From assembly GCF_001507595.1 (NCBI RefSeq), contig NZ_LQBQ01000035.1, positions 186,001-250,000 of the forward strand: DNA of 64,000 nucleotides, written 5' to 3'. The position numbers and the translations under genes were made by a program. Origin of the DNA: Ruegeria marisrubri. Lineage in GTDB: Bacteria > Pseudomonadota > Alphaproteobacteria > Rhodobacterales > Rhodobacteraceae. The notes beneath the pieces are model-generated. The model worked only from the letters and a program-made list of their open reading frames with translations, made no database searches and was not told where the DNA came from. This document shows, in pieces, positions 53,964-63,472 of the stretch. Each line of letters begins with the position of its first letter. The stretch's first letter is position 1.

Positions 53964-54797
53964 CTAGCCGCGCGGCCGCGCGGCGGGATAGACACCCAGG
54001 ATCTCGACGTTGGTCGTGAAGTGGTCCAGCTCGTCCATCGCCAGCTTGACGTTCTCGTCGTCGGGGTGGCCCACGATGTCGGCATAGAACTGCGTCGCCG
54101 TGAACGAGCCGTCGATCATGTAGCTTTCCAGCTTGGTCATGTTGACCCCGTTGGTCGCGAAACCGCCCATCGCCTTGTAGAGCGCGGCCGGAATGTTGCG
54201 GACCTGGAAGACGAAGCTGGTGATCATGCCATGTTCGCCCCGGCGTGATTCGTCGAATTCTCGGGACATGACCAGAAAGCGGGTCGTGTTGTCGCCACGG
54301 TCCTCGATGTGACGTGCGAGAATATCCAGCCCGTAGATCTCGCCCGCCAGTTCGCTTGCCAAGGCGGCGTGGCTTTTCTCGCCGCGCTCGGCCACTTCGC
54401 GGGCGGCGCGGGCGTTGTCGGGGCTGACGCGGCCCCGGATGTTGTGCTTGCGCAGGAAACCCTCGCACTGGGGCAGCAGGACGAGATGCGAATGCGCCTC
54501 TTTTATGTCCTCCAGCCGGGCGCCGGGCACCGCCAGAAGGTTGATGTGCACACGCACGAAGGCTTCGTCGATGATGTGCAGGCCGCTGTGCGGCAACAGG
54601 CGGTGGATGTCGGCGACCCGCCCATAGGTCGAGTTCTCGACCGGCAGCATGGCCAGATCGGCCTCGCCCGAGCGCACCGCCTCGATCACGTCCTCGAAGG
54701 TCCGGCACGGCAGGGCCTCCATGTCGGGCCGCGCGTTGCGGCAGGCCTCGTGGCTGTAGGCGCCGGGCTCTCCCTGAAAGGCGATGCGATTGGTCAT
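53964..54797 (-). CDS. pheA: Prephenate dehydratase
   Basis: The 277-residue enzyme starts RIAFQGEPGAYSHEACRNA, has VENSTYGRVADIHRLL near residue 75 and NTTRFLVMSREF near 170, the dehydratase signatures with the catalytic Thr. A C-terminal ACT domain has SFVFQVRNIPAALYKAMGGF and ESYMIDGSF and mediates phenylalanine feedback. There is no chorismate mutase domain. It makes phenylpyruvate. The start at 54797 is used; a TTG 21 bases upstream is possible. Confidence 0.94.
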   Translation of the reverse strand: MTNRIAFQGEPGAYSHEACRNARPDMEALPCRTFEDVIEAVRSGEADLAMLPVENSTYGRVADIHRLLPHSGLHIIDEAFVRVHINLLAVPGARLEDIKEAHSHLVLLPQCEGFLRKHNIRGRVSPDNARAAREVAERGEKSHAALASELAGEIYGLDILARHIEDRGDNTTRFLVMSREFDESRRGEHGMITSFVFQVRNIPAALYKAMGGFATNGVNMTKLESYMIDGSFTATQFYADIVGHPDDENVKLAMDELDHFTTNVEILGVYPAARPRG

Positions 54798-54917
54798 AGG
54801 GTCGTATCCGTGCAACAAGTTTTCGATTTGGGCGTTTAGTCGCGGTGTCTATACCTTGCCTCTTGCGAGGGGAAGCCTTAGACACCCGCGCAGACAGTTG
54901 AAATGGACTCGCGAGCA

Positions 54918-55424
54918 ATGTTCGACACGATGACAGTTACCAAGGCCGCAGCCGGCCTGTTTGGCGCCCTTCTGGCGTTTCTTCTGGCCAAGTGGGCGGC
55001 CGAGGTGATCTTCCATGTGGAGGCGCATGGCGACCCCTCTTACGTGATCGAGGTGGCCGACGCCGGTGGCGAAGCCGAGGAAGAAGCCGAGGTGAGCTTT
55101 GAAGAGCTGCTGGCCCAGGCCGACGTGGAAAAAGGCGCCAAGGTCTTCAAGAAATGTGCAGCCTGCCACAAGCTGGAAGAGGGCGCGAACGGCACTGGCC
55201 CGTATCTCTACGGCGTCGTGGGCCGCCCGGTGGCCTCTGCCGCGGGCTTCGGCTATTCGTCGGCGATGCAGGAGCACGGCGGCGAATGGACCCCCGAGGC
55301 GCTGGACGAGTTCCTGGCCAAGCCGAGCGCGGCCGTGCCGGGCACCTCGATGAGCTTTGCCGGTCTGAAAAAGGTCACCGACCGGGTCAACCTGATCGCC
55401 TATCTCGACAGCCTGGACGACTGA
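54918..55424 (+). CDS. cycM: Membrane-anchored cytochrome c552, CycM-type
   Basis: The 168-residue protein starts MFDTMTVTKAAAGLFGALLA with a single N-terminal membrane segment kept as an anchor. An acidic linker (EAEEEAEVSFEELL) follows, then one c-type heme site KKCAACHKLEEG near residue 80 and the distal Met in GTSMSFAGLK. In Paracoccus such a protein carries electrons from the bc1 complex to aa3 oxidase. An ATG 15 bases upstream is an alternative start. An intrinsic terminator follows. Confidence 0.92.
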   Translation: MFDTMTVTKAAAGLFGALLAFLLAKWAAEVIFHVEAHGDPSYVIEVADAGGEAEEEAEVSFEELLAQADVEKGAKVFKKCAACHKLEEGANGTGPYLYGVVGRPVASAAGFGYSSAMQEHGGEWTPEALDEFLAKPSAAVPGTSMSFAGLKKVTDRVNLIAYLDSLDD

Positions 55425-55449
55425 TCCCGACCTGACCGGAACAAGACAA

Positions 55450-55479
55450 AGCCGCTGCCCTGATGCAGCGGCTTTTTTC
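55450..55479 (+). terminator. Rho-independent terminator after cycM
   Basis: AAGCCGCTGC, a six-base loop, GCAGCGGCTT and a run of six T. It lies 25 bases after the stop. Confidence 0.93.
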
Positions 55480-55595
55480 ATGCGCGAAGGGATCTTCACG
55501 GAAGGTTCACTTAATCTAAACTTGAATCTGCGGCCGCTGGACCTTTAGCTAGCGGCAACAAGATCAACAAAGACACAGCACCGGAGGAAGAGCAC

Positions 55596-57503
55596 ATGAG
55601 ATCGCCGCGCGCCCGAGCCTGCGCCCGCACACTGGATACGAGGTCATGGGCGGCGGTGCTGTTCTGGGCGTTTTTCGCGATGTTCGCGCTGCTCGCCACG
55701 CAATCGCGGGCCGAAGAGAAGATCGTCAAGAGCCACGGGTTCTCGGAATTCGGCGATCTCAAATATCCCGAAGGGTTTGCCCATTTCGACTATGTGAATC
55801 CCGACGCCCCAAGGGGCGGAGAGCTGTCCTATGCCGCGCAGGGCACCTTCGACAGTTTCAACCCGTTCACCCGGCAGGGCCGGGCGGGTGCGCGGTCGGC
55901 GGACCAGTATGAAAGCCTCCTCTACCCGTCCTATGACGAACCCGCCTCCTATTACGGGCTCTTGGCCGAAAGCCTGGAATATCCCGAAAGCCAGGAGTGG
56001 GTGATCTTCAGCCTGCGCCCCGAGGCGCGGTTTTCCGACGGCACGCCGGTCACCGCCGAGGATGTGGTCTTTTCCCACGAGATCCTGCTGGATCAGGGCC
56101 TCAAGTCCTATGCCGACGCGGTGCGCAAGCGCATTCCCAAGGCCGAGGTTCTGGATACCCATCGGGTGAAGTTCTACTTTGCCCCCGACATTCCGCGCCG
56201 CGCCCTGATCACGCAGGTGGGTGGCACGCCGGTGTTTTCCAAGAAATGGTTCGAGGCGGACCCGGAAAACCGCCGCATCGACAAGCCGCGGATGGAGCCG
56301 GGGGTGGGCTCGGGGCCTTACGTTCTGCACAGCTACGACATCAACCGGCGGATCGTCTACAAGCGCAACCCGGACTATTGGGGCGACCATGTGAACGTCA
56401 ACGTGGGGCGCCACAACTTCGACACCACCCGTATCGAGTATTTCAGCGACTCGATCGCCGCGATGGAGGGGTTCAAGGCCGGCACCTTCACCCTGCGGCA
56501 GGAGAACAACTCGAAAAGCTGGGCCACCGCCTATGATTTTCCCGCCGTCGCCAATGGCCACGTGATCAAGGCCGAACTGCCCGACGGCGACGTGCCCCCC
56601 GCCAGCGGTTTCGTGATGAACCTCGACCGTCCGCAGTTTCAGGACATCCGGGTGCGGCAGGCGGTGCAGCTGGCCTTCAACTTCGAATGGACCAATGAAA
56701 GCCTGCAATACGGCCTGTTCCAACAGCGCCATTCCTTCTGGCAGGGCACGCATCTCGAGGCCAGGGGCCTGCCCGAGGGGCGCGAGCGCGAAGTGCTGGA
56801 AAGCCTCGGGGATGCCTTGGACCCGGCGGTTCTGACCGAGGAACCGGTCATGGCGCACACATCCAGCCCCAAGCGGCCCAATGACCGGCGCAACCTGCGC
56901 AAGGCAATGAAACTGCTGGACGAGGCGGGCTGGGCCGTCGGCGACGACGGCGTTCGCCGGAATGCGCAGGGCGAAGTTCTGCGCATCGAGTTTTTGTCCG
57001 ACCAGCCCACGCTTGACCGGATCATCCAGCCCTACGTCGACAACCTGCGCGCCATGGGGATCGACGCGATCTACAACCGGGTGGACAACGCCCAGTTCAC
57101 GCTGCGCCGCCGCGACCGGGATTTCGACATGATGGTGGCGGGCTACAACATGTCGCTGCAGCCCTCGACCGGCCTCTACCAGCAGTTCGGATCCGAGGCC
57201 GCGTCCTATTCGGTGTTCAACCCCGCCGGTGTGCACGGCCCCGATATCGAGCCGCTGATCGACAATATCGTGGCGGCGAAAGAGGCCGAGGAGTTGCAGG
57301 CCAATGTTCGGGCACTGGACCGGGTGCTGCGGGCCAAGCGGTTCATGGTGCCTACCTGGTATCTGGGCAAATACTGGGTGGCCTACTGGAACATGTATGA
57401 ATATCCCGAAAACCTGCCGCCCTATGCGCTGGGCGTCGAGGACCTGTGGTGGATCAATGCCGAGAAAGAAGCGGCGTTGAAAGCCTCGGGCGCGTTGAGG
57501 TAA
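55596..57503 (+). CDS. yejA: Peptide ABC transporter substrate-binding protein (YejA-like)
   Basis: The 635-residue protein has a long signal peptide (charged start, then AAVLFWAFFAMFALLATQSR) and the SBP family 5 fold: FSDGTPVTAEDVVFSHEILL near residue 145, GSGPYVLHSYDINRRIVYKR near 240 and RQAVQLAFNFEWTNESLQYG later. It captures oligopeptides, or microcin C-like compounds in E. coli Yej, in the periplasm. It is the first gene of a four-gene operon with two permeases and an ATPase. Confidence 0.92.
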   Translation: MRSPRARACARTLDTRSWAAVLFWAFFAMFALLATQSRAEEKIVKSHGFSEFGDLKYPEGFAHFDYVNPDAPRGGELSYAAQGTFDSFNPFTRQGRAGARSADQYESLLYPSYDEPASYYGLLAESLEYPESQEWVIFSLRPEARFSDGTPVTAEDVVFSHEILLDQGLKSYADAVRKRIPKAEVLDTHRVKFYFAPDIPRRALITQVGGTPVFSKKWFEADPENRRIDKPRMEPGVGSGPYVLHSYDINRRIVYKRNPDYWGDHVNVNVGRHNFDTTRIEYFSDSIAAMEGFKAGTFTLRQENNSKSWATAYDFPAVANGHVIKAELPDGDVPPASGFVMNLDRPQFQDIRVRQAVQLAFNFEWTNESLQYGLFQQRHSFWQGTHLEARGLPEGREREVLESLGDALDPAVLTEEPVMAHTSSPKRPNDRRNLRKAMKLLDEAGWAVGDDGVRRNAQGEVLRIEFLSDQPTLDRIIQPYVDNLRAMGIDAIYNRVDNAQFTLRRRDRDFDMMVAGYNMSLQPSTGLYQQFGSEAASYSVFNPAGVHGPDIEPLIDNIVAAKEAEELQANVRALDRVLRAKRFMVPTWYLGKYWVAYWNMYEYPENLPPYALGVEDLWWINAEKEAALKASGALR

Positions 57504-57512
57504 GCCGCCCTC

Positions 57513-58598
57513 ATGGGAGCCTATATTCTACGACGCCTGTTGCTGGTGATCCCCACGCTGCTGGGGATCATGATCATCAACTTCACGCTGGTGCAGTTCG
57601 TGCCCGGCGGCCCGGTCGAGCAGATCATCGCCCAGATGGAGGGCAGCGGTGACGTGTTCGAGGGCATCGCCGGCGGTGGCGGCGACATCGAGCGCCAGTC
57701 CGGCGGCGCCAGCGAGCGCTATGTCGGCGCGCGCGGATTGCCGCCGGAATTCATCAAAGAGCTCGAGCGCGAGTTCGGTTTCGACAAGCCGCCGCTCACC
57801 CGGTTCCTGAACATGATGGGCAACTACCTGACGCTGGATTTCGGCGAGAGCTATTTCCGCTCGATCAGCGTGGTCGATCTGGTGCTGGAAAAGATGCCGG
57901 TGTCGATCTCGCTGGGGCTGTGGTCGACGCTGATCGCCTATCTGGTTTCGATCCCCCTGGGCATCCGCAAGGCGGTCAAGGACGGCTCGACCTTCGACAC
58001 CTGGACAAGCGGCGCCATCATCGTGGCCTACGCGATTCCCGGTTTCCTGTTCGCGATCCTGCTGCTGGTGCTGTTCGCGGGCGGGTCCTACTGGCAGATC
58101 TTCCCGCTGCGGGGGCTGACCTCGGACAACTGGGACAGCCTGTCGCTGGGCGGCAAGATCCTCGACTATTTCTGGCACATCACCCTGCCGGTCGTGGCCT
58201 CGACCATCTCGGCCTTCGCGACCCTGACGCTGCTGACCAAGAACTCGTTTCTGGACGAGATCAAGAAACATTACGTGATGACCGCCCGCGCCAAGGGGCT
58301 GAGCGAACGCAGGGTGCTGTATGGCCATGTGTTCCGCAACGCGATGCTGATCGTGATCGCGGGCTTCCCGGCGGTGTTCATCGGCGTCTTCTTCTCGGGC
58401 TCGATCATCATCGAGACGATCTTTTCGCTGGACGGCCTCGGCCGGCTGGGCTTCGAGGCGGCCGTGGCGCGCGACTATCCGGTGATCTTCGGCACGTTGT
58501 TCATCTTCGGCCTGATGAGCCTCGTCGTCGGCATCCTGAGCGACCTGATGTATGTGCTGGTCGATCCGCGCATCGATTTCGAAAGCCGGGAGGGGTAG
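57513..58598 (+). CDS. yejB: Peptide ABC transporter permease (YejB-like)
   Basis: The 361-residue inner membrane protein begins [20 protein letters not shown] and has six hydrophobic segments with the EAA-type motif [21 protein letters not shown] periplasmic loop of about 90 residues follows the first segment. It lies 9 bases after yejA. Confidence 0.93.
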   Translation: MGAYILRRLLLVIPTLLGIMIINFTLVQFVPGGPVEQIIAQMEGSGDVFEGIAGGGGDIERQSGGASERYVGARGLPPEFIKELEREFGFDKPPLTRFLNMMGNYLTLDFGESYFRSISVVDLVLEKMPVSISLGLWSTLIAYLVSIPLGIRKAVKDGSTFDTWTSGAIIVAYAIPGFLFAILLLVLFAGGSYWQIFPLRGLTSDNWDSLSLGGKILDYFWHITLPVVASTISAFATLTLLTKNSFLDEIKKHYVMTARAKGLSERRVLYGHVFRNAMLIVIAGFPAVFIGVFFSGSIIIETIFSLDGLGRLGFEAAVARDYPVIFGTLFIFGLMSLVVGILSDLMYVLVDPRIDFESREG

Positions 58599-59705
58599 AT
58601 GGCGCTGTCACCGCTCAACCAGCGCCGCTGGCGCAACTTCCGCCGCAACGGCCGCGCCTTCTGGTCGCTGATCATCTTTTCGGTGCTGTTCGGCATCTCG
58701 CTCTTTGCCGAGTTCATCGCCAATGACAAGCCGATCCTCGTCAATTACCGGGGCGAGTTCTTTACCCCGATCTTCAACTTCTACCCCGAAACCGCGTTCG
58801 GCGGGGATTTCCAGACCGAGGCGATCTATCGCGACCCCGAGGTGCAATGCCTGATCGCCTCGGGCGGGCTGGAGGAGTGTTTCGACGACCCCGAGGGGAT
58901 ACTCGAACAGATCGACGCCGGCACGTTCGAAGCGGACGGGTTCTATCAGGGCTGGGCGATCTGGCCGCCGATCCCCTATTCCTACAGGACCACCGTCGAC
59001 CGCCCCGGCGCGGCGCCGCTGCCGCCCAACAGCCAGAACTGGCTGGGCACCGACGACACCAAGCGCGACGTGCTGGCGCGGGTGATCTACGGCTTCCGCC
59101 TGTCGATCCTGTTCACCCTGATCGTCACCGGCATCGCCAGCCTGATCGGCATCTTCGCCGGGGCCATCCAGGGCTATTTCGGCGGCTGGCTGGACCTCGT
59201 GTTCCAGCGCATCATCGAGATCTGGTCCGCGACCCCGTCGCTCTACGTCATCATCATCATGTTCGCGATTCTGGGGCGAAGTTTCTGGCTGCTGGTCGGG
59301 CTGATGATCCTGTTTTCCTGGACCGGCCTCGTGGGCGTGGTGCGGGCCGAGTTCCTGCGGGCGCGCAACCTTGAATATGTGCGTGCCGCCAAGGCGCTGG
59401 GCGTGGGCAACATGACCATCATGTTCCGCCACATGCTGCCCAACGCGATGGTGGCGACGCTGACCTTCATGCCCTTCATCGTCACCGGCACCATCGGCGG
59501 GCTGGCCAGCCTTGATTTCCTCGGCTTCGGCCTGCCATCCTCGGCGCCTTCGCTGGGGGAACTGACCCTGCAGGCCAAGCAGAACCTGCAGGCGCCGTGG
59601 CTGGCCTTCACCGCGTTTTTCACCTTTGCCATCATGCTGTCGCTTCTGGTCTTCATCTTCGAAGGCGTGCGCGATGCCTTTGACCCGAGGAAGACGTTCT
59701 CATGA
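58599..59705 (+). CDS. yejE: Peptide ABC transporter permease (YejE-like)
   Basis: The 368-residue permease starts with LNQRRWRNFRRNGRAFWSLI, has a large loop after the first segment, then five more membrane segments and the EAA motif RAAKALGVGNMTIMFRHMLP. It starts directly after yejB and overlaps yejF by 4 bases. Confidence 0.93.
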   Translation: MALSPLNQRRWRNFRRNGRAFWSLIIFSVLFGISLFAEFIANDKPILVNYRGEFFTPIFNFYPETAFGGDFQTEAIYRDPEVQCLIASGGLEECFDDPEGILEQIDAGTFEADGFYQGWAIWPPIPYSYRTTVDRPGAAPLPPNSQNWLGTDDTKRDVLARVIYGFRLSILFTLIVTGIASLIGIFAGAIQGYFGGWLDLVFQRIIEIWSATPSLYVIIIMFAILGRSFWLLVGLMILFSWTGLVGVVRAEFLRARNLEYVRAAKALGVGNMTIMFRHMLPNAMVATLTFMPFIVTGTIGGLASLDFLGFGLPSSAPSLGELTLQAKQNLQAPWLAFTAFFTFAIMLSLLVFIFEGVRDAFDPRKTFS

Positions 59706-61279
59706 GCCTGCTCGAAGTCAGAAACCTCCGGGTCTCGTTCCGGCAGGACGGCCAGGTGACGCAGGCGGTCAGGGGCGTGTCCTTTACCGTGGACCGGGGC
59801 GAGACTGTTGCGCTGGTGGGCGAGTCGGGCTCGGGAAAGTCGGTCACGGCGCTGTCCACCGTGTCGCTGCTGGGCGAAAGCGCGACGGTCGAGGGCTCGG
59901 TTCTCTATGACGGGCAGGAGATGATCGGTGCCTCGGAAAAGCGGCTGATGGATGTGCGCGGCAATGACATCAGCTTCATCTTCCAGGAGCCGATGACCTC
60001 GCTCAACCCGCTGCACACGATCCAGAAGCAGATGGCCGAGTCGCTGGCGCTGCACCAGGGGCTGACCGGCGATGCGGCGCGGGCGCGGATCGTCGAGTTG
60101 CTGACCAAGGTCGGCATCCGCGACCCCGAGGAGCGTCTGGACGCCTATCCCCACCAGCTGTCCGGCGGACAGCGGCAGCGTGTGATGATCGCGCTTGCGC
60201 TGGCCAACAAGCCCGACATCCTGATCGCGGACGAGCCGACCACCGCGCTGGACGTGACCATCCAGGCGCAGATCCTCGAACTGCTGGCCGAGCTGCAGAA
60301 GTCGGAGAACATGGGGATGCTGTTCATCACCCATGACCTGGGCATCGTGCGGCGCATCGCCGACCGGGTCTGCGTGATGAAGGATGGCGAGATCGTCGAA
60401 ACCGGCGCAACCGCCGAAATCTTCGCCAACCCGCAGCATCCCTACACGCAGAAACTGCTGGCGGCCGAACCCTCGGGCTCGCCCGATCCCGTGCCGGCGG
60501 GCGCCGAAGAGATCGCCCGGACAGATCACCTCAAGGTCTGGTTCCCGATCCAGCGGGGGTTCCTCAAGCGCACCGTCGGCCATGTGAAGGCGGTGAACGA
60601 CGCCACGATCCGCGTGCGCGCGGGCGAGACGCTGGGCATCGTCGGTGAAAGCGGCTCGGGCAAGACCACGCTGGCCCTGGCGCTGATGCGGCTGATTGCC
60701 TCCGAGGGCGGGATCACCTTTCGCGGGCAGGACGTCCGCAGCTGGTCCACGCGCGAACTGCGGCGGCTGCGCAAGGACATGCAGATCGTGTTCCAGGACC
60801 CGTTCGGAAGCCTCAGCCCGAGGATGACCTGTATGCAGATCATTGCCGAGGGACTGGCCATCCACAAGGTCGACCCGCACCGCGCCCCGCGCGAACTGGT
60901 GGCCGAGGTGATGACCGAGGTCGGGCTCGATCCGGAGATGATGGACCGCTATCCGCACGAGTTCTCGGGCGGCCAGCGGCAAAGAATCGCCATCGCCCGC
61001 GCCATGGTCCTGCGCCCCAAACTGCTGGTTCTGGATGAACCCACCAGTGCGCTGGACATGACGGTTCAGGTTCAGATCGTCGATCTGCTGCGGGATCTCC
61101 AGCGCAAATACGGGCTGGCCTACCTGTTCATCAGCCACGACCTGAAGGTGGTGCGCGCCATGTCGCATCAGGTGCTGGTGATGCGGAACGGGGATGTGGT
61201 CGAGACGGGCACGGCCGAGGAGCTGTTCGAGAACGCCAGGACCGACTACACCCGCGAACTGATCGCGGCCGCCGGGTAG
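59702..61279 (+). CDS. yejF: Peptide ABC transporter ATPase, fused dual domain (YejF-like)
   Basis: The 525-residue protein contains two complete ABC ATPase domains: Walker [12 protein letters not shown] near residue 40 and [11 protein letters not shown] near 315, with signature motifs [13 protein letters not shown] and [13 protein letters not shown] and Walker [12 protein letters not shown] and [11 protein letters not shown]. It powers the YejBE channel. Its ATG overlaps the yejE stop. Confidence 0.95.
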   Translation: MSLLEVRNLRVSFRQDGQVTQAVRGVSFTVDRGETVALVGESGSGKSVTALSTVSLLGESATVEGSVLYDGQEMIGASEKRLMDVRGNDISFIFQEPMTSLNPLHTIQKQMAESLALHQGLTGDAARARIVELLTKVGIRDPEERLDAYPHQLSGGQRQRVMIALALANKPDILIADEPTTALDVTIQAQILELLAELQKSENMGMLFITHDLGIVRRIADRVCVMKDGEIVETGATAEIFANPQHPYTQKLLAAEPSGSPDPVPAGAEEIARTDHLKVWFPIQRGFLKRTVGHVKAVNDATIRVRAGETLGIVGESGSGKTTLALALMRLIASEGGITFRGQDVRSWSTRELRRLRKDMQIVFQDPFGSLSPRMTCMQIIAEGLAIHKVDPHRAPRELVAEVMTEVGLDPEMMDRYPHEFSGGQRQRIAIARAMVLRPKLLVLDEPTSALDMTVQVQIVDLLRDLQRKYGLAYLFISHDLKVVRAMSHQVLVMRNGDVVETGTAEELFENARTDYTRELIAAAG

Positions 61280-61282
61280 GAA

Positions 61283-61313
61283 ACGGCCAAGACCGCGCGA
61301 GGGCCTTGGCCGT
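61283..61313. terminator. Hairpin between yejF and the EF-G-like gene
   Basis: ACGGCCAAG and CTTGGCCGT form a perfect nine-base stem with a 13-base loop, between convergent genes. No clear T-run follows, so termination strength is uncertain. Confidence 0.5.
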
Positions 61314-61322
61314 CTCGCCGGT

Positions 61323-63251
61323 TCAGGCGTTGGCCACCTGTTCCCGCGTCGCCTTGGGGACCTCTCCGCGCAGCTCTTCATAGTGGTCGAAAGTCAGGTT
61401 GACCCATCCCGTCCCGCGCGTGGCGCTGGCGAGCGTCCGGTGCAACTCGTCCTCGGCCACCGCCGGAATGAGAGCGTTGAAGATCTCCCAGCCCGAAATG
61501 TTGGGGTTGCCCTCGAAGCCCAGAACCTGCCCTTGCAGCGAACTGATCGTCGGCACCAGGTCGCCCACATAGATCGAGGGCAGATGGATCTCGGCGTGCA
61601 GGATCGGCTGCAACACGACCGGCTTGGCCTCGGGCAGCGCCTCGCGCACGGCATTCTTGCCGGCGGTGCGGAAGGCATAGTCGGAACTGTCGACGCTGTG
61701 ATGCTTGCCGTCCTTCAGCGTCACCTTGACATCGACGACCGGAAAGCCCTGAGGGCCCTGCGCCAGAGCGTCCTGCGCCCCCTGAGCGACCGAGGGGATG
61801 TAGTTCTTGGGCACGGCGCCGCCCTTGACCACTTCCTCGAACTGGAACCCCGATCCGCGCGGCAGCGGCTCGACCGCGATCACCACGTCGGCAAACTGCC
61901 CGGCACCGCCGGATTGCTTGCGGTGGCGGTGGTGGTGTTCGACCGGCTTCTGGATGGTCTCGCGATAGGCGGTCTGCACAGGCTCGGTCTCGATTTCGAT
62001 CCCGAAGTCCTCTTCCAGCTTGGCGGCTATGCGCCGCATGTGTTGCGGACCCTGGGTTCCGATGATCGCATGCCCTGTTGCATCGTCCTGGCTCAGGTGC
62101 AGGCCGGGGTCGATCTCGGCCAGCCTGGCCAGCGCGTTCGACAGGCGAACGTCGTCGCGTTCATGGGCCGGGGTGACCAGTTGGCGGTATCCCGAGGGGT
62201 GCGAGGTGGCCCATTCCGGCAGGGGCGTGGCCTTTTCGGTGTCGTAAAGATTGCCGGGGTTGAGGTGATCGGACTTGACCGCAAGACCGATCTGGCCGGC
62301 TTCCAGCGCCGGGATCTGCGTCTTGGCGTCCAGACCCGTCAGGTTGCCGATGGTTTCGCCCCCGAGCGGGTCGTGGTTCTTGATCCCCCGACCCAACCCG
62401 CGCAACACGGTGATCTTGCCGATGTGTTTCTTGACATCGGCAAAGCCCGCGACGGCCAGCGCATCGTCGTCTGCCTCGTCACGGTGCGCGGCGATGTCGA
62501 ACTCGGGCGCCTCGTGCCGCAGGGCCTTCATCAGGCGGGTCAGGCCGTTGCCGTGGCTGGCCGAGCCAAGGCAGGCGGGAATGAGTTGGTGGTTCTGAAG
62601 GACCTGGGCGGCCAGATCGTAAATCTCTTCGCTGGGCGGCAGCTTGTCCTCGATCAGCTGCTCCAGCAGGTGGTCGTCGAAATCCGACAGGGTCTCCAAA
62701 AGCTCGGCGCGCGCTTCCTGCTCGCGCTCCTCGACCGATTTCGGCAGTTCGATCAGCGCCGAGGGCTGGCCTTCCTGATATTTCCACGCCCGCTCGGAAA
62801 TCAGGTCCACTGCGCCGATCACCTGGTCGCCTTCGCGGATCGGGACCTGGCGCAGCGCGATGTGATGCGTGCAGTAGGTCTGCAATGCTGCGATGATGTC
62901 CCGGATCCGGCCATTCGGATTGTCCATCCGGTTGATGAAGAGGAAACAGGGAATGCCGGCCTCTTCGACCAGCCGAAGGTAGGGTGCGGACAGCACCGCC
63001 GCGTCCGGATCCGGCGGGACCACGACCACGGCGGCATCCGAGATGGCCATCGCCGGCCCGACATAGGCCAGCGAGTCGCCGCCGCCATCCACGTCAACCG
63101 CGCACCACGGCTCGCCCAAATAAGAAAAACCGTGCAGATGCACGGTTCCGGATACGTCGAATTTGGTTGGGCGGTCGTCGAGGCGGCTGATGGCCTCGAC
63201 CAGTGTAGACTTGCCCGACTGGCTCGGGCCGAGGACTGTGAAGACGCGCAT
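61323..63251 (-). CDS. Elongation factor G-like GTPase paralogue
   Basis: The 642-residue protein is shorter than EF-G (about 700). P-loop LGPSQSGKST at residues 7-16; the DxPGH motif is replaced by DVDGGGD at 53-59, only 40 residues later, so switch I is shortened. The Asn-Lys-Met-Asp motif reads INRMDNP. Domain IV is kept (KQSGGAGQFADVVIAVEP) as are later domains with GDLVPTISSLQGQVLGFE. It is unlikely to be the translational EF-G; role unknown. The start at 63251 is set by the MRVFTVLGPSQSG opening. Confidence 0.85.
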   Translation of the reverse strand: MRVFTVLGPSQSGKSTLVEAISRLDDRPTKFDVSGTVHLHGFSYLGEPWCAVDVDGGGDSLAYVGPAMAISDAAVVVVPPDPDAAVLSAPYLRLVEEAGIPCFLFINRMDNPNGRIRDIIAALQTYCTHHIALRQVPIREGDQVIGAVDLISERAWKYQEGQPSALIELPKSVEEREQEARAELLETLSDFDDHLLEQLIEDKLPPSEEIYDLAAQVLQNHQLIPACLGSASHGNGLTRLMKALRHEAPEFDIAAHRDEADDDALAVAGFADVKKHIGKITVLRGLGRGIKNHDPLGGETIGNLTGLDAKTQIPALEAGQIGLAVKSDHLNPGNLYDTEKATPLPEWATSHPSGYRQLVTPAHERDDVRLSNALARLAEIDPGLHLSQDDATGHAIIGTQGPQHMRRIAAKLEEDFGIEIETEPVQTAYRETIQKPVEHHHRHRKQSGGAGQFADVVIAVEPLPRGSGFQFEEVVKGGAVPKNYIPSVAQGAQDALAQGPQGFPVVDVKVTLKDGKHHSVDSSDYAFRTAGKNAVREALPEAKPVVLQPILHAEIHLPSIYVGDLVPTISSLQGQVLGFEGNPNISGWEIFNALIPAVAEDELHRTLASATRGTGWVNLTFDHYEELRGEVPKATREQVANA

Positions 63252-63421
63252 GGGCTGTCCCTTTCTCTGGTTGCAGTTCCGCTGCACGAAAAGGGTTTGT
63301 CGGACGCCAAGACGCCGGCAATGACTGCCTGTATCTCTGCCTGCCTCAGGCGCCGGACGCTGCGCTGCCCCGGCCCCACAAGTGTGGGAAATCCCAGAGG
63401 CGGGCGTCAACCCCCCGCACA

Positions 63422-63452
63422 AAGAAAGGGCGGATCATGTTCGCGACCCGCC
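63422..63452 (-). terminator. Probable terminator for hemN
   Basis: Minus strand GGCGGGTC, an eight-base loop, GATCCGCC and then CTTTCTTTG. It lies 21 bases after the hemN stop. Confidence 0.6.
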
Positions 63453-63472
63453 ATTGTTCCGTTTCGCCGGCC

